Made by a program: the position numbers and the translations under genes
The notes under the pieces: model-generated
The model's input: the letters and a program-made list of their open reading frames with translations, nothing else
Databases searched by the model: none
What the model was told of the DNA's origin: nothing
Shown here: positions 31,862 through 42,146 of the stretch, in pieces
Position numbering within the stretch: the first letter of the stretch is position 1
Layout of the letters: every line of letters starts with the position of its first letter
Source: Sphaerolaimus hirsutus
Lineage: Eukaryota > Nematoda > Chromadorea > Monhysterida > Sphaerolaimidae
NCBI GenBank assembly: GCA_964036195.1
Contig: OZ038460.1
Coordinates: forward strand, 1,925,504-1,989,503
DNA: 64,000 nucleotides
Direction of reading: 5' to 3'

Positions 31862-32399
31862 CAACACGTTCAGTGTGTGCAGCGACAATATGTCCCAACA
31901 AAAATCGACAAAGTAAATTTGAAAAACTTATAGTTAAAGTCGAGTTTAGATATTGACAAGTTATATCGTCAGAGCACTACAAACGTTGAAACGGTTGAAA
32001 GTATGTACTACCATACTATTCATGTTTTATTTTCATTACGCTATGTGAACTTTTAGGGTTGGCAGCTATTTTTCAAACTTTTTTTAAAAACAATCATTTA
32101 TAATCCCCTTTTCACTACATACTTCGCAACTACAACAACATAAACCTATTTGGATACACAATGGAGGTTGTTTTCATAACTGTTGTGGCATTTTTTAAAC
32201 AGAAATTTTAAAATAAAAACCATTAAAATAAAATAAAATCATTTAGTTAGAAAGAGGAACTAGGTATTTAATTAATTATATCCACAGCCAATTGTAGCCA
32301 GAAATTACCAGCACGTAAATTATTGTTGTAGTATGTAATATAATAAACTTGACAATTGATTGAACTCCTTTCCGAATACCTTCTTCTATAAAAATCCGC
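31862..32399. other. AT-rich, no feature seen
   Basis: No long frame or repeat recognised. The stretch ends at the left target duplication of the next element (AATCAAAT, 32400-32407). Confidence 0.45.
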
Positions 32400-32407
32400 A
32401 ATCAAAT

Positions 32408-32853
32408 CAGGGACGTATCCAGGATTTTTGAGCGGGGGGGCTGCTTGTTTACGGAGCCCGGCGAACGGGGGGGGCTCAGCCCCCCCCCCAATTTTTCCCT
32501 ATATAGGGACGGAAAGGTGTTTTGGCGCTAGCGCCATACAAAGGCGCCACACCATGGCGCTATTGGCGTTGGCGCCAGCGCCAGAAATCACTTTATATGT
32601 ATGTAAATACGCATACATATACAGCGAAAGTGGCAAAAATGTGTTTATTTCCAAGGATATTGGTTTACAGGGACAGTTTCGCTGAAAATACAATGCATGG
32701 GGAAGAAATTGCGCGCTTGCGCGCAAATTTTTTTAGAAACATCGAAAATTATATAGGAAAAGTTGCATTTTCCGGGACTTTTTTAGGTCTCACCCCGGGA
32801 AGGGGGGGGGGCTGCAGCCCCCCCCCGCCCCCCCCCCCCTGGATACGTCCTTG
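32408..32853. mobile_element. hAT MITE, CAGGGACGTATCCAGG ends
   Basis: CAGGGACGTATCCAGG / CCTGGATACGTCCTTG with a perfect 8-bp duplication AATCAAAT (32400-32407 and 32854-32861). GGCGCTAGCGCCA and GGCGCCAGCGCC words lie at 32524-32584, GCGCGCTTGCGCGC at 32709-32726, and the GGGGGGGCTGCAGCCCCCCC block near the right end. Second copy of the 11812 family. Confidence 0.94.
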
Positions 32854-33089
32854 AATCAAATCAAGGTAAGATAAATAACAATCACAACCAATAACTATAA
32901 ATAACAACCGAGTAAACAATAAACATCTAAGGTAAGAAAGTTTAAACTAGAAAATTAGGATACATTGGGGAAAAGTGCGTTGTGTGTGACCTTCGAGAAA
33001 TTTTCTATGTATCTAAACACTATCATTCCCAATGCAATAAACAAAACACGGAAGTCAATGTAATCAGTCAACAGATTCAAACCATACAG

Positions 33090-33480
33090 AAAGGGGTCTA
33101 CTCGGGGGGGGGGGTGCGGGGGGGGGGGGGGTTACGCTAGCTAGCTATTTATCCTAAGGCAAATCTTTTGGCTACTGTCCCCTGAGACCCCCTGAAACAA
33201 TCGGCCAGCTATCTGGAGCGAGTTTTCAAAAAAAATTGTACCCCAATTTTTGTTAAAAATCCTAATTTTGATACCTTTTGAAACGCGATCACATTCGAAA
33301 TAGGTAACTATAGTTCGTTTGACTTATTGCCGATTTTCAGCTATTTTTCACCTACTTTTAACGATTTTTCTCCCTTCCCTTCCTTCTACAGCTTGAAAAA
33401 AGTCCATATATTGAACCCCCCCAACCCCCCAGAAAATTTTTCAGCTATCTATCAGTGGGGAGGAGCGATTTACTATATGA
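33090..33480. repeat. GGTCT / CAGCTATCTATC repeat, copy 1
   Basis: Long G-runs (33103-33130), GCTAGCTAGCTATTTATCC, GGCCAGCTATCTGG and CAGCTATCTATCAGTGGGG. Bases 33339-33460 match, inverted, 37780-37870 (CTATTTTTCxCCTACTTTTA, then ACCCCCCCAACCCCCC). Ends not established. The small open frame through it appears in both copies because the repeat is shared. Confidence 0.6.
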
Positions 33481-33643
33481 ATCCCCACAGGGATCCAAAT
33501 ATACAAGACCCCCTGCAGAGTGACAAAAATGGTACTTTATAAAATAGAAAAATTTAGTGTGTGTTTTATGTTTTTAAGAGATGTTTACTACCTTTTTAAA
33601 ATGATAATGTGAACTGTTTACTGGAGTGAACAAACTACATTGT
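33481..33643. other. AT-rich, no feature seen
   Basis: Nothing recognised. Confidence 0.4.
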
Positions 33644-33886
33644 GCGTACACACACTAGTTTTCACTGTGAATTCGTGTGAAAACTGAATTTTTTTCAAAT
33701 GCGGATTAATCAACACGGTTGAATGATTTAATTTAATTTAAATGTGAATTTAAATTAATGATAGTTTAAATTTAAAAATTTGAAAACTAAAACACATAAA
33801 GCATACAATAAGAGTAGGCTGGATGTGGCCATGTGGCCATTTCAGTTTTCACACAAGTCACGGTGAAAACTAGTGTGTGTAGGGCC
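33644..33886. mobile_element. CACACACTAGTTTTCAC-ended MITE
   Basis: CGTACACACACTAGTTTTCA and CGGTGAAAACTAGTGTGTGT are inverted ends. Arms continue to TTCGTGTGAAAACTGAA / TTCAGTTTTCACACAAG. The centre is ATTTAAAT-rich. Confidence 0.75.
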
Positions 33887-34154
33887 ATTTTTGAAATTAG
33901 TAGATATCTGGATGTTATTTGTCATTATTTTAAATATTATATATAAATAGTTGGAAAATGGGGTTTATAATGTGGCAAATGGCTGATTCTGTAAGATATA
34001 AAATATTGAGAATAGATAAAATATTTTGTTAAAAAGTGCTGATTTACATGGAAAAGGCTGCGGGTAAAAGGGCAAGTAAACCCGTAAAATATAAAAGTGG
34101 TGATTTCTGGCAAAAAAATCAACTTTTAATCTAACTAAATGTTGCTCTATAGTC

Positions 34155-34322
34155 TATAGCGGAAACTGATAAATGTGTGTTAAACCAATTTCAGTTTACT
34201 AGAATGAATCATTTTCGATCTCCGTCAACAGTAGTTGACAAACTCCGGTAAACTCAAACGTGTTCAAAGCTGGTTTATAAATTTTCGAAATTTCTACCTT
34301 AAACTAATGTGAGAGTCCAAGA
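34155..34322. mobile_element. AGTTTACT...AGTAAACT type MITE with CCGTCAACAGTAGTTGAC centre
   Basis: GATAAATGTGTGTTAAACC and GTTCAAAGCTGGTTTATAAA arms surround a palindromic GTCAACAGTAGTTGAC centre. Same family as 28484 and 52293. Terminal CACACTAGT is degraded. Confidence 0.6.
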
Positions 34323-34719
34323 TGTATATATTAAGACAACAATGAAAAATAAAGCCATTTAAAAAAGTTTTACATGCAGTCGACGCATCTGATTATAAGC
34401 ACTTTTGAAAAACTTAAAGTAAAGTGCATTATGTTTAGTAGAAATCTACAGCTGTGTCACGGAAATCTACACAACTTCAACAATGTCTTCAACAAAAAAT
34501 ATTTTGTAAAAATGACGATATCAATCCCCGGGGCGTGTGCAAACACAACTATCTACCTTAGTTCAAAAAGTCACGAAAACCATGTCAATTACCCCCACCG
34601 GTCCGTTACAGATACGGGGGGGGGGTGAAATTAAATCGTGTCAAGTGGCAGATGTCAAGTTAACCGTGAAGTGATTCCTTGTAAAGTGCTAACAAGGCAT
34701 CTGAATGTTCACTTGTCAG

Positions 34720-35080
34720 CAGAGTTAAAAAAATACCAAACTTTTTTCAAAGTACGCGTAAAATATTTTGTTTTTACTCACCCATCGAGTACAGAAAGCG
34801 TAAACTAGGAATTTTTTACTTTAACTCGCGAGTAAATATGAGTAAAATACATTTGTTTCCAGCAAGCGTAAATTTGAGTATTTTCTCACTCAGGAAAGCG
34901 TAAAAGCGAGTAAAATTACCTTTTCTTTCTGGAAAAAGTAGAAGGGAGCCTTTGAATGTTTACGCTAGACAACAGCGTACAGGCGTGTACAGATACTTTT
35001 TTCAAAGTATGCGTATGCGTATTTACTCGGTACTCGAGTATGCGTACTTTTTGAGTAAAAGTAAATACTAATTCACAACT
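34720..35080. mobile_element. CAGAGTTAAAA hAT relic, CGAGTAAA / GCGTAAA words
   Basis: The left end CAGAGTTAAAAAAATACC and the right end AATACTAATTCACAACTG resemble the CAGAGTTG family. Interior words are AAAGCGTAAA, GCGAGTAAA and TACTCGAGTATGCGTA. CTTGTCAG before and CTGTCAG after may be an eroded target duplication. Confidence 0.55.
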
Positions 35081-35439
35081 GTCAGATCACAGTCGAGGGC
35101 AATTGGAACTTTACTTAAAATAATTCAACAGGGCATTTCAAACTTTTCATATCACTTGATAACTTGACAGCGCACTTGACAGAACTTCACTTGTCACTTA
35201 ACGGCGCACTTGACAAGTTGCGCATTCGTCACCAGGGCGCACAGAATTTATCCACCCATTACGACACCTCGAACGAGACAATTTTCAACATTCCTAAAGC
35301 GAACAATACCATATGAAAGATCGGCAGTTGGAAAGTGCGGCGCGGCGGCAGGAAAAAAACCTATCCGAATTCAAACGGAGCGTAAGTAATTTAGTCAACG
35401 CTATGGGAAACTAGTGAACTGGCCGCAGGATCACACTGG

Positions 35440-35515
35440 GGGTAAAATTCTGGCGTCAGGGGGTCTCCAAATGGTACCCTCCAATGGGTACCCCCCAAAT
35501 GAGATGGGTGTCTAT
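35440..35515. repeat. GGGGTCTCC block
   Basis: GGGGGTCTCCAAATGGTACC and CAATGGGTACCCCCC form an imperfect palindrome similar to 5878-5904 and 37690-38010. Confidence 0.45.
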
Positions 35516-36344
35516 TTGTGTTGGACCACTGTTGGGCGATAAATATGTTGCAGAAGTTTTTGGCTATTTTACCTGTCTTTTCTCTGATAAACTGATCCTT
35601 CTATTCACATAAAGTCAAATGAAGTATAAAATGCAAAATTTGAGGACTACAGGGTAATAACTAATCAAAATTGGCTCAGGACAAAGACAAAAAAGAACAA
35701 TTTCCCTATAACAAATCATCGAAATTTCAAAAATTCTAACTTTGAGTTTCCAAAAAACTTTGGCGCTGCCGCGCCACACGACACAAAAATGCTTGGCGCC
35801 AGCGCCACACACAAAAACTCGGCACCATAACCCCGCGAGGGGCGGGTCGCAATCAATCCACCATCTACAGTTATTTTCGAGTCACTTTTCGCACGTTACT
35901 GCCGCCTGGTCCAGTTTTTGTGCCGCGCCGCCGCGGCGACATAAAATATATCCAACTAAGGGAAGAATTCTTGCAATTTGTGCAGTTTGAAGTATGTAGG
36001 TAACTAGGTAGGTGCGTACTTGGATACATGACAAACTGCATAGATCGAATCATAAGTGAACCAATTTACAAGCATTTATTTACAAGCAGTCAGGGCTAAC
36101 TCTCTAATTCAGTGATGCATGGGGTTGCATGCATGTTGATATTTACACATCAAAATAAAAATATTTGATGATAAAACGGGAAACATATTGAGTCAACTAA
36201 GTATTCATTTGATAATTTTTACACTTGTATTGAAATTTTTTTGTGTAAAATGATCAAATCTACCACACAAAAAAGGAATCAATGACACTTAAGTCTACTC
36301 CCACACATATTATGTCATTTTTCTGCTGTTACTGCAAAAATGGG
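35516..36344. other. No gene seen; GGCGC and GCCGCGG relics
   Basis: TTGGCGCTGCCGCGCCA and TTGGCGCCAGCGCCA at 35760-35812 are GGCGCC-MITE remnants. GCCGCGCCGCCGCGG at 35922-35937 is an isolated CpG-rich block. The rest is AT-rich. Confidence 0.4.
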
Positions 36345-36530
36345 TGTCTGATGCAAAGTGAAGCATTATGAAGCATTTTCACACTGACAATTTGCAACAC
36401 AGATTAGTACTTCACTGTGCTTCATGAAAGTTTTTGTGTGAAGACATGTGAAGAATCTGTGATGACAGTTCAAGCATGTAGAAGATGCTTCACAATGATG
36501 CTAGTGGAAGCTTAGTGGAAAAGTGTCCCT
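36345..36530. repeat. GTGAAGCATT/TTCACA repeat region
   Basis: GTGAAGCATTATGAAGCATT, GTGCTTCATGAAAG and GATGCTTCACAATGATGC words. Smaller relative of 19775-20345. Confidence 0.5.
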
Positions 36531-36550
36531 TCATGTACATCCATCCCACT

Positions 36551-36939
36551 CAGGGATGTATCCAGGATTTTTGAGCAGGGGGGCTGCTTGTTTACGGAGG
36601 CCAGTGAACGGGGGGCTCAGCCCGCCCCCCCTAAAATTTTAGCTACAGAGTGCGGAATGGCACCATGGCACTGGCACCACTTGCGTTGGTGCCAGCGTCA
36701 TGGAACGCTGCATATGCATGTAAATAAACATACAAAAACAGCAAAGTGTATTTTTGATGATTTGCAGCCACATGGAACAAATCTAATGATAATACCTTAT
36801 GTCTGGCAAAAAATGCGCACTTGCGCGCAAAAATTTTTACACTGATGTCGAAAAAGTCGCATTGGCCACTTTCTGGTCTCACCCCGGGAAGGGGGGGGGG
36901 CTGCAGCCCCCCCCCCCCGCCCCCCTGGATATGGCCCTG
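36551..36939. mobile_element. hAT MITE, CAGGGATGTATCCAGG ends, GGCACC words
   Basis: CAGGGATGTATCCAGG / CCTGGATATGGCCCTG with a perfect 8-bp duplication ATCCCACT (36543-36550 and 36940-36947). The internal words here are ATGGCACCATGGCACTGGC rather than GGCGCC as in the two sister copies. GCGCACTTGCGCGC lies at 36812-36830. Third copy of the 11812 family. Confidence 0.93.
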
Positions 36940-36947
36940 ATCCCACT

Positions 36948-37447
36948 TCCACACATTACATCAGCTAATTATTTGCAGTGTATGATATTTTCAATGTTTG
37001 GTAAAGTAATCCTCCTTAAGTCTGTTTAAACACCATATACATGTTTTACAGCACATCAAAAAAAAAATTTTATGTGCAAAACAAAACAAAAATCTTTCAA
37101 AATGATCAACACCAATAAACAAATCATCTCACTTGCAAAACATCACACTTACAAACCGTAATTCTCCCCTGGAAATTTCCAAAAAGTGATTTTCCACTCA
37201 AAGTATCCCGCGCCGCAAAGGGCAGACAATGATCTTAGAGTACAGAACAAACTAGTTCCACATTTTTGAGGTATTCTATATAAATCAATCCACATGGATA
37301 TAGATTGATAAATACTTTGCAGTGATTGGTTGTATGACCAATCATGCTCTATTTGAGGGAGGGCAGAAATAACTTTTGCATGTGATATGGCACTGGGGTT
37401 GGGTAGATATATTTACTGTATTAAGTAAAGATCTGGATGGGACACTT
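36948..37447. other. AT-rich, no feature seen
   Basis: CTCACTTGCAAAACATCACACTT-like sequence at 37128-37152 resembles 21951-21975; otherwise unremarkable. Confidence 0.4.
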
Positions 37448-37590
37448 CTAGAGCCCTGTAAAGTGTCATGTAAAAAGTAAAGATAAATGAAACATGTCAA
37501 CTTTTATCGTTTTTTGCCAATTTGTCATAATGTTTAACATGACTTTCTACACTTCACATGACATATTACACGGTCTGAGAGTAGAACCTG
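37448..37590. mobile_element. AGCCCTGTAAAGTGTCATG MITE, degenerate
   Basis: TAGAGCCCTGTAAAGTGTCA faces ACACTTCACATGACATATTA and ACACGGTCTGAGAG. Same group as 7262-7420. Confidence 0.55.
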
Positions 37591-37689
37591 AGCAATTACG
37601 ATACTTGACAAGTGACACGAAAAGTGGCAAGTGGCGAGTAAGCTTTAAGCGGTAAGTCAACTGACAAGTAAACTTGTAAGTGACAAGTA

Positions 37690-38010
37690 ATCTAGACACA
37701 GGGGTCTCCTAGATTTTGACATTCCGGGTGGTTAGATAGATAGCTGGGCGGCCTCTGGGATAGATAGATAGCTGGGGAAAAAATTGGGGGTTGGGGGGTT
37801 GCGGGGGTTCGATATATAGACTTCTCCAGGGAAGAAAAGGAAGAAAAATGGCTAAAAGTAAGCGATCTGGGGGGGGGTTAGGGGGTATAAGCCCAAAATT
37901 TTGCCTCCGGGATAGATTGATAGATAGCTGAGCGGCCTCTAGGATAGATAGCTGGGCGGTTTGGGCAGGGGTACCCCTAACCCCCCTCCCCATTGGAGAC
38001 CCATGTCTAG
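37690..38010. repeat. GGTCTCC / GATAGATAGCTGGGCGG repeat, copy 2
   Basis: GATAGATAGCTGGGCGGCCT occurs, with variants, about four times (37737, 37765, 37923 and 37953). GGGGTCTCC at 37700 faces TTGGAGACCC at 37993. Bases 37780-37870 match 33339-33460 inverted. The 133-codon minus frame is repeat-derived. Confidence 0.65.
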
Positions 38011-38650
38011 ATAAATAAATGTCGGCCAAAACATTGACTTTACAGGCGTTGTTTGTGACTGTGTATGAAGTGTGTCGAAAAAGTTTGACTATTTTTCCGC
38101 ATGACTTCATTTTAAGTAAAGTACACCTAGATAGACATTTCGTGTCGAAAAATGTTAATAGGTATATATTTTTACAATGTGTACAATGACAGATACATAC
38201 TGATTAGTACTAAAATTTTAGTGGTATTTTATGGTGAATGCGCAAGAAAAAACTTATGAACTACGGTAGTTCGCAATTTTAGACACTTTCGCAACATTCT
38301 CACAAAAAACTGCAGCTTATAAATTAATTTAAGATAAAAATAAAATCGAATGGAGAGTAAACGCGACCCAAAATAGCCTAAATTTAAACTCAAACTAAAA
38401 AAACACAAATCTCCATTGACAAGAGTGTAAATATGAGAAATCAGTCAAACAATAAAACATTCTAGAATGGCTTGTGAAAGGAAACAATGCAAATCAATGC
38501 GGCATAATGTCGTCCTAATCAAAAAGGCATCAGACGCAGAAATTTCTAGAGATGGCAAGAATTCATTTCTGGGTTTCAGGATTTCATAAAAAAAGAAAAG
38601 TAATTTTTCCGAGAAAAAAACCCGTGATGAATGGGTAACTTAATAAAACA
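38011..38650. other. AT-rich, no feature seen
   Basis: No repeat recognised. The stretch ends at the target site of the nested element below. Confidence 0.4.
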
Positions 38651-39497
38651 CTCCCAGTAGGGTTGGAAAAAAACGTTTTTTTTAACTCGATGTTTTTTAA
38701 AAAAAAACAACGTTTTTTTAAAGCTCCCAGATATGACCTTGTGTCAACATATATAGGTATATCAGACAGTGGCAATACTCTGTGATGTGATATATGACCA
38801 TATAATGCCTGTGGAGCCATGGGATAGCATTATAAGTGGTGATTTGTGTTAAAAATATCCATTTTTCGTCGGCATATCGTTCGTATATCGCCTTATAGTC
38901 AAATGTTCGTGACTTCACGTAAAGTTTGGCACAGAATAGTTATCAAACAAGGTTATAAAAAGAGGTTGTCACTTTGGGAGTGATGTTACACACTGTGGAG
39001 GTACATGGAAGCACATTACCTCAATATTATATACTACAGCAACATATTACGGCTTATTAACCCATGGTAGCAGATAGAAATGGATACTTTGATACTAAAA
39101 ATGCCACAAAACCAATGAAAACAACCACCAATGTCAATTTGTGTGTGAAATTGCGCGCTTGCGCGCGAAATTTTTGCAAAATACCTAGTGCTTAGTACTA
39201 AAAATTTCAGCCGATGTTTTTAAATAAAAAAAAACATTTCGGACATCATGTTTTTTTTATAAAAAAAACGTTTTTTTTAAATAAAAAACGTTTGTTAAAA
39301 AACATCGGCCAACCCTAACTCCCAGACCATGTAACATGCTCTGTAAAATGTCAAACATCATTAAAAGTGTCAAAAATAATGTAAAATGCCTTGTAGAATG
39401 GCAAAACACATTTGGCATTTAACTGGACATTTTACATGACTTTTAACACTTTGCATGACATTTGACATTTTACAAGTCATTTTACAGTGTCTGGGAG
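38651..39497. mobile_element. CTCCCAGAC MITE carrying a nested hAT MITE
   Basis: The left end CTCCCAG is separated from the rest by the hAT copy at 38658-39317. After it, ACCATGTAACATGCTCTG leads to AAAATGTCAAACATC words, with the right end ATTTTACAGTGTCTGGGAG. Without the insert the element is about 180 bp with CTCCCAGAC / GTCTGGGAG ends. Confidence 0.75.
38658..39317. mobile_element. hAT MITE, TAGGGTTGG ends, AAACGTTTTTT words
   Basis: TAGGGTTGGAAAAAAACG / CGGCCAACCCTA with a perfect 8-bp duplication ACTCCCAG (38650-38657 and 39318-39325). The core matches 22557-23239, but the subterminal words are AACGTTTTTTTT and ATGTTTTTT instead of TTGATTTTTT. GCGCGCTTGCGCGC is at 39151-39168. Confidence 0.93.
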
Positions 39498-39789
39498 CGG
39501 TTTCAGCTCTGTTATTTATTAAACAAAATCTATAGTGCAGCACGTATCCTTTAATAACCTGAGCAAAAAAAATTACCCGGAAAACTCGAGAAAGAAAATT
39601 CCAACTTTTTAACAACACCAGCCGTCATCAAGTCAAAAACTCGGGCCAAATGTATATAAAGAAATCAAATCGAAAATCAAAACGCTGGGCGCATCGGGTC
39701 AAAGTGAAAGCATTATGAATGTTTGATTGAAGGAAACTTCCGCTGCGCATTACGAATTTACGACCTGGCGGCAAAGTTTGTAACAAGCG

Positions 39790-39826
39790 GGCGCCTGGGG
39801 GCAGTCCCGCCGCACGGGGCAGGCCC
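39790..39826. mobile_element. Left part of a GGCAGTCCCGC MITE
   Basis: CGCCTGGGGGCAGTCCCGCC matches the left terminal repeat of the 7262 group and is cut by the foldback that follows. The remainder is at 40003-40180. Confidence 0.5.
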
Positions 39827-39998
39827 GATACGCACATCTGCCCGTTTTTTTCACTTGACACTTCGTCAAGTGATTTTCAGATATGAGTGAAGTGAAAAAA
39901 GTTCACTAATGTCATTGCGCAACTTTTTTTCACTTTACTCATATCTTAAAATCACTTGGAAAAGTGTCAAGTGAAAAAAACGGGCAGATGTGCGTATC
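39827..39998. mobile_element. Foldback with ~75-bp arms
   Basis: GATACGCACATCTGCCCG and CGGGCAGATGTGCGTATC are perfect ends. The arms continue through TTTTTTTCACTTGACACTT and TATGAGTGAAGTGAAAAAAG with few mismatches, leaving a loop of about 20 bp. Inserted in a GGCAGTCCC MITE. Confidence 0.85.
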
Positions 39999-40002
39999 AG
40001 TG

Positions 40003-40180
40003 CACGCCGTCCCGCACCCTGTCAAGTGTAACGTCAAGTGACAATGTCATGTTAAATGTCAAAAAAAATATCAAAAAACATTTTTACAGTACTTTTGACA
40101 CTTTGCATGACAATTGACAAATTGTATGACATTTCACACTTTAGCTTACACTTTTCATGGAGTGGAGCTGCAAATGGTTA
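40003..40180. mobile_element. CGTCCCGCACCCTGTCAAGTG MITE
   Basis: CGCCGTCCCGCACCCTGTCA faces TTTTGACACTTTGCATGACA and a decayed right end CATGGAGTGGAGCTGC. Same group as 7262-7420. Confidence 0.6.
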
Positions 40181-41894
40181 CAAATGGTGCTTAGTGACAA
40201 ATAAAGTGTAAACACGGCAATTAAAGTTTCAAATCGGTTAAAGCAGATTGTGGTTGAAAATGTTCTTGACACTGACCACTTGACACGACTGACACTGACA
40301 ACTTGACTGACACTTGACACGACACTTGACAATGTGAGGAATTGCCCCCAGAGGAAAACCAAGAAAGTGTTTTTTATGAAATCCCATGAGATACAAGTCA
40401 TAATATTTGCATCGCTTGAAGTTTCTAATGCTTAAAGCCAAAAAAGGGTGGAAATAGGCCATAAAAATCAAGAAGTAAATGTTACACAACATAAACAAAT
40501 GCTGTGTCTATTCAGGGTCCTATTTCAGACACTGCATAGTGCCCATAAATTGACATAAATATTTCAGACAAAGATTCTGATTATAAAATTCGTGTGTAAG
40601 GTCTCAATTTTCTGTGAAGTGTAGCTATACATACAATTTCATACATTATACTGGTAATGGGAAGTTGGATTTTTGTCTGAAACTTTGCAATTTGTAGCAA
40701 ATATTTATACTGCCCCTGGTTTCCAATTACTAGCAAACTGTTCACTGATTATTTAAACTTTTTAAGGCAATATATGACACTTCTCCAGACACCTTAAACT
40801 TTATTTAAAACTTTTCACTTGACAGAAACTCGTGCAGACCCCAAACCCTACACATCCAACCAAAAAAATCAAGTCAATCAAAACCCCAAAATGTCAAATG
40901 AAATAATGTATCAAACCAGCAAAAACATGACACTGTAAAAAAAATGATCGCAAGAAAACAAAACACCTAAAAACTGCAATCACTCAATGTAGAAATTCCC
41001 CTGGGAAAAATGACAAAGAAAATTATGGATCGTAGGGGGACTTTCATCATTTTCACTTGAAAATGACCTTTTCGGAGATATCAGAGTGCCCTTTCACTTC
41101 CGTTCCGCGGAGTTGTGATTTGCGATTAGGGTTGCAAACGAAACCCGACCCGGCAAGACCCGACTGATTACCGATTCCTCAAATTAGTGACAGATACGTC
41201 AAGTGACAAGTAAATAAGTTACAAATATTCCACATAATTGATCTATTTATAACTTTCAAAGTTTGATTATCACTTTCCTTAGCCACTTGCAAGTTGTAAG
41301 TTGTGATTATAGTAACAAGCAAACTTTAAAAGTGATAAAGTAAAGTTATATTGGTATTTATCTGACATTTACCACTTTTCTTGTCAATTGTCAACTTGAT
41401 GAAATGGCACAATACCTGATTGGGGTCAAATTGGGGCTGTATTTTTGTGTCTCCAGGACTGACATTTTAAAAAGTTGGGATTCACATCAGGATTTCCCAA
41501 AACTTCAAAAAAATTGACATTTATAAATTCTCATGAATTGTGAGTGATCCAATCCAATTGTTGGTAAAGCAGGTAAAGTGTTAAGTGACAACTAAAGTTA
41601 CCAAAGTGGCAAGGAAAGATTGCACTGACAAGAAAATTTGAAAGTCTTGATATTTTTGTTATTGTTCTTTCTAAGTGCCAAAGTTTTCTGCTATTACTTT
41701 GCATCACTAGTGTTTCCTCACCACTTTAAACTTTTCCTATGTCTTGGAAATTAAGTAAAGTTTTGATCTATTCAAAGCGGCATAAAGTTTGAAATGATAG
41801 CGCCATTAAATATTTTACTTCGGATGGATTGATTGACGAGCGAAGAAAGAAAGATTTTGGCATCCATTTTCGATGTAACTATGTATATAATAAA
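40181..41894. other. No supported gene; AAGTGACAAG words
   Basis: 40255-40335 repeats CTTGACACGACACTGAC-like words next to ATTGCCCCCAG. 41190-41410 and 41570-41660 carry TCAAGTGACAAGTAAA and TAAAGTGATAAAG words and their complements, probably two decayed MITEs. The rest is AT-rich. Confidence 0.4.
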
Positions 41895-42146
41895 ATGGTA
41901 AACACGCAGTTAGTGGGAAATATTATTAGCCCGACACGTCGGGCAGCCCGATTCCGAAAAATGGATTTTAAAAAGGTCGCCCAGAAAAAAAGATGGGGTG
42001 ATTTTAATTCCGCCCTGGAGAACCATTTTCGTGCAGAAATTCTGGATAAATTACTTAGAATTCGTTTGAAAATTGATTTCTTACTTGACAAAAAGAAGCG
42101 AAAACCGGACATTGTATTGCGAAACGTTTTTTTTCGCTTTGTGTAA
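41895..42146 (+). CDS. Hypothetical ORF, 83 residues, basic, unknown function
   Basis: ATG at 41895 (the frame is open back to a TTG at 41829) to TAA at 42146. It begins MVNTQLVGNIISPTRRAARF, then a Lys/Arg-rich stretch with RKMDFKKVAQKKRW, then LDKLLRIRLKIDFLLDKKKR. It lies in a stretch free of MITEs that I recognise and looks more like a protein than most frames here. The antisense strand is also open for 120 codons, which argues for composition. The stop overlaps TGTGTAAGT, which could be a splice donor, so this could be an internal exon. Confidence 0.22.
   Translation: MVNTQLVGNIISPTRRAARFRKMDFKKVAQKKRWGDFNSALENHFRAEILDKLLRIRLKIDFLLDKKKRKPDIVLRNVFFRFV

Noticed and set aside
37709-38110. 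133-codon minus-strand Pro-rich frame
   Set aside because: Lies in a dispersed repeat with a homologue at 33327-33542; Pro runs come from C-runs.
39827-39998. Hairpin considered as a pre-miRNA or terminator
   Set aside because: Arms of about 75 bp with transposon-like subterminal words and insertion inside a MITE fit a mobile foldback better.
23688-41955. TCGGGCAGCCCGATTC found at both 23699 and 41940
   Set aside because: A 16-base match between two positions in 64 kb is expected by chance, and the flanks do not match.
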